Of a DNA stretch of 36,645 nucleotides, positions 36,186-36,645 are shown in pieces (the stretch's first letter is position 1; the number at the start of each line of letters is the position of its first letter). Origin of the DNA: a virus; IMG/VR virus record IMGVR_UViG_3300050123_000027, positions 1-36,645 of that record; one strand, given 5' to 3'. Made by a program: the position numbers and the translations under genes. The notes under the pieces are model-generated. The model was given only the letters and a program-made list of their open reading frames with translations, had not been told where the DNA came from and searched no databases.

Positions 36186-36645
36186 TTAACATTGTAAATA
36201 GCCACAAAATGACGTGTATAAATCAGTAGCATCTCCATAGATGTCTGCAGTGTTTGCCGCCTCTCCCGCAATTTTTATATTAAAAACAGAAGTATCAGCA
36301 GCATCCATGTCGCACAAATTAGAAATATTCTGTCCAAAGGAAAAATTTCCAGCGCCCCTATCTTGAAGTAATTGATAATTCCTATTAGATGTTGCAATTT
36401 GAGCCTGGAAATCATTAGCGATGGTTAGACCTTGTACAAAATAATGTGCATGAAATACATATTTTCCCGTTACCGGTGCTGTAAATGTACCATTTGTATT
36501 AAAATCTGAGTTCTGGTCAAATACTTCGGTTAATGCCGTAGTACTACCGAGTCGCCACGAAGTATTATTACCAGTCACGTTACTATCTTGACTAGGTAAG
36601 AATGCGAGAAATGCTGATTGTAGCGGATAAGTTATTTCACCAGTA
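36186..36645 (-). CDS. C-terminal C1q-like tip of the long tail fibre
   Basis: This is the 3' part of the gene that begins at 2115. It reads GEITYPLQSAFLAFLPSQDS, then NGTFTAPVTGKYVFHAHYFV and ISNLCDMDAADTSVFNIKIA, ending TSFCGYLQC. The pattern F-x-A-F-L at the start, F-x-x-N-G-x-F-x-A-P-x-x-G-x-Y-x-F and the final strand are typical of C1q/TNF-like trimeric jelly-roll tips. It is in the same frame across the 16-base overlap. A GTG at 36578 is not needed as a start. Receptor-binding tip. Confidence 0.85.
   Translation of the reverse strand, partial: TGEITYPLQSAFLAFLPSQDSNVTGNNTSWRLGSTTALTEVFDQNSDFNTNGTFTAPVTGKYVFHAHYFVQGLTIANDFQAQIATSNRNYQLLQDRGAGNFSFGQNISNLCDMDAADTSVFNIKIAGEAANTADIYGDATDLYTSFCGYLQC

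Noticed and set aside
1-36645. Prophage or plasmid identity
   Set aside because: No integrase, attachment site, partition gene or host flanking genes are visible, so a free phage genome is the simpler reading.

Overview
The window reads as the complete genome of a small tailed phage with a podovirus-type gene set. The first 16 bases are repeated exactly as the last 16, and one reading frame on the minus strand runs off the left end and continues in phase at the right end. This fits a circular or circularly permuted map of about 36,629 bp. I found no integrase, ParA, CRISPR, rRNA or tRNA, and no DNA or RNA polymerase. The DNA is AT-rich, Shine-Dalgarno sites of the AAGGAG type precede most genes, and sigma70-like promoters are visible, so the host is a bacterium with ordinary sigma factors. 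Its identity cannot be read from the sequence; an M15 endolysin and many-fibred tails do not settle it.

Layout. Most of the genome is on the minus strand and reads from high to low coordinates. From 30174 down: a winged-helix replication protein, a RusA-type resolvase, the small terminase subunit, five small accessory genes (several with Cys pairs, one DUF551), the large terminase (25510-26910), two small genes behind a possible attenuator, two exported-looking proteins with their own promoter, the P22-type portal (21997-24078), a run of small basic or polar virion-type proteins, scaffold, M15 endolysin, an N4-gp56-type major capsid gene, FCCH-domain head proteins, adaptor and tail-hub proteins, and two ejection-type proteins. 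Several tail fibre genes follow (2128-5660, and 34115-36645 plus 1-2115).

Two plus-strand blocks interrupt this. One (5798-6353) has a ribbon-helix-helix regulator and two small membrane proteins behind a clear promoter. The other (31514-34055) is an early module with an ERF-type annealing protein and tandem DUF551 genes. It diverges from an HTH regulator (31137-31400) across a nearly symmetric bidirectional promoter.

The most striking region is the major capsid gene (15461-17662). It is split by a 1,214-nt group I intron whose R/S (P7) core, Q element, P1 pairing and splice sites can be read directly. The intron carries a LAGLIDADG homing endonuclease in the antisense direction. Upstream of the intron the same capsid gene also has a stop codon and a reading-frame change next to a short hairpin. 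The capsid must therefore be made by frameshifting, by bypassing, as two chains, or the sequence has an error there. Two further HNH-type homing endonucleases, from a different family but sharing a C-terminal HTH module, sit at 4106-4735 and 20825-21328.
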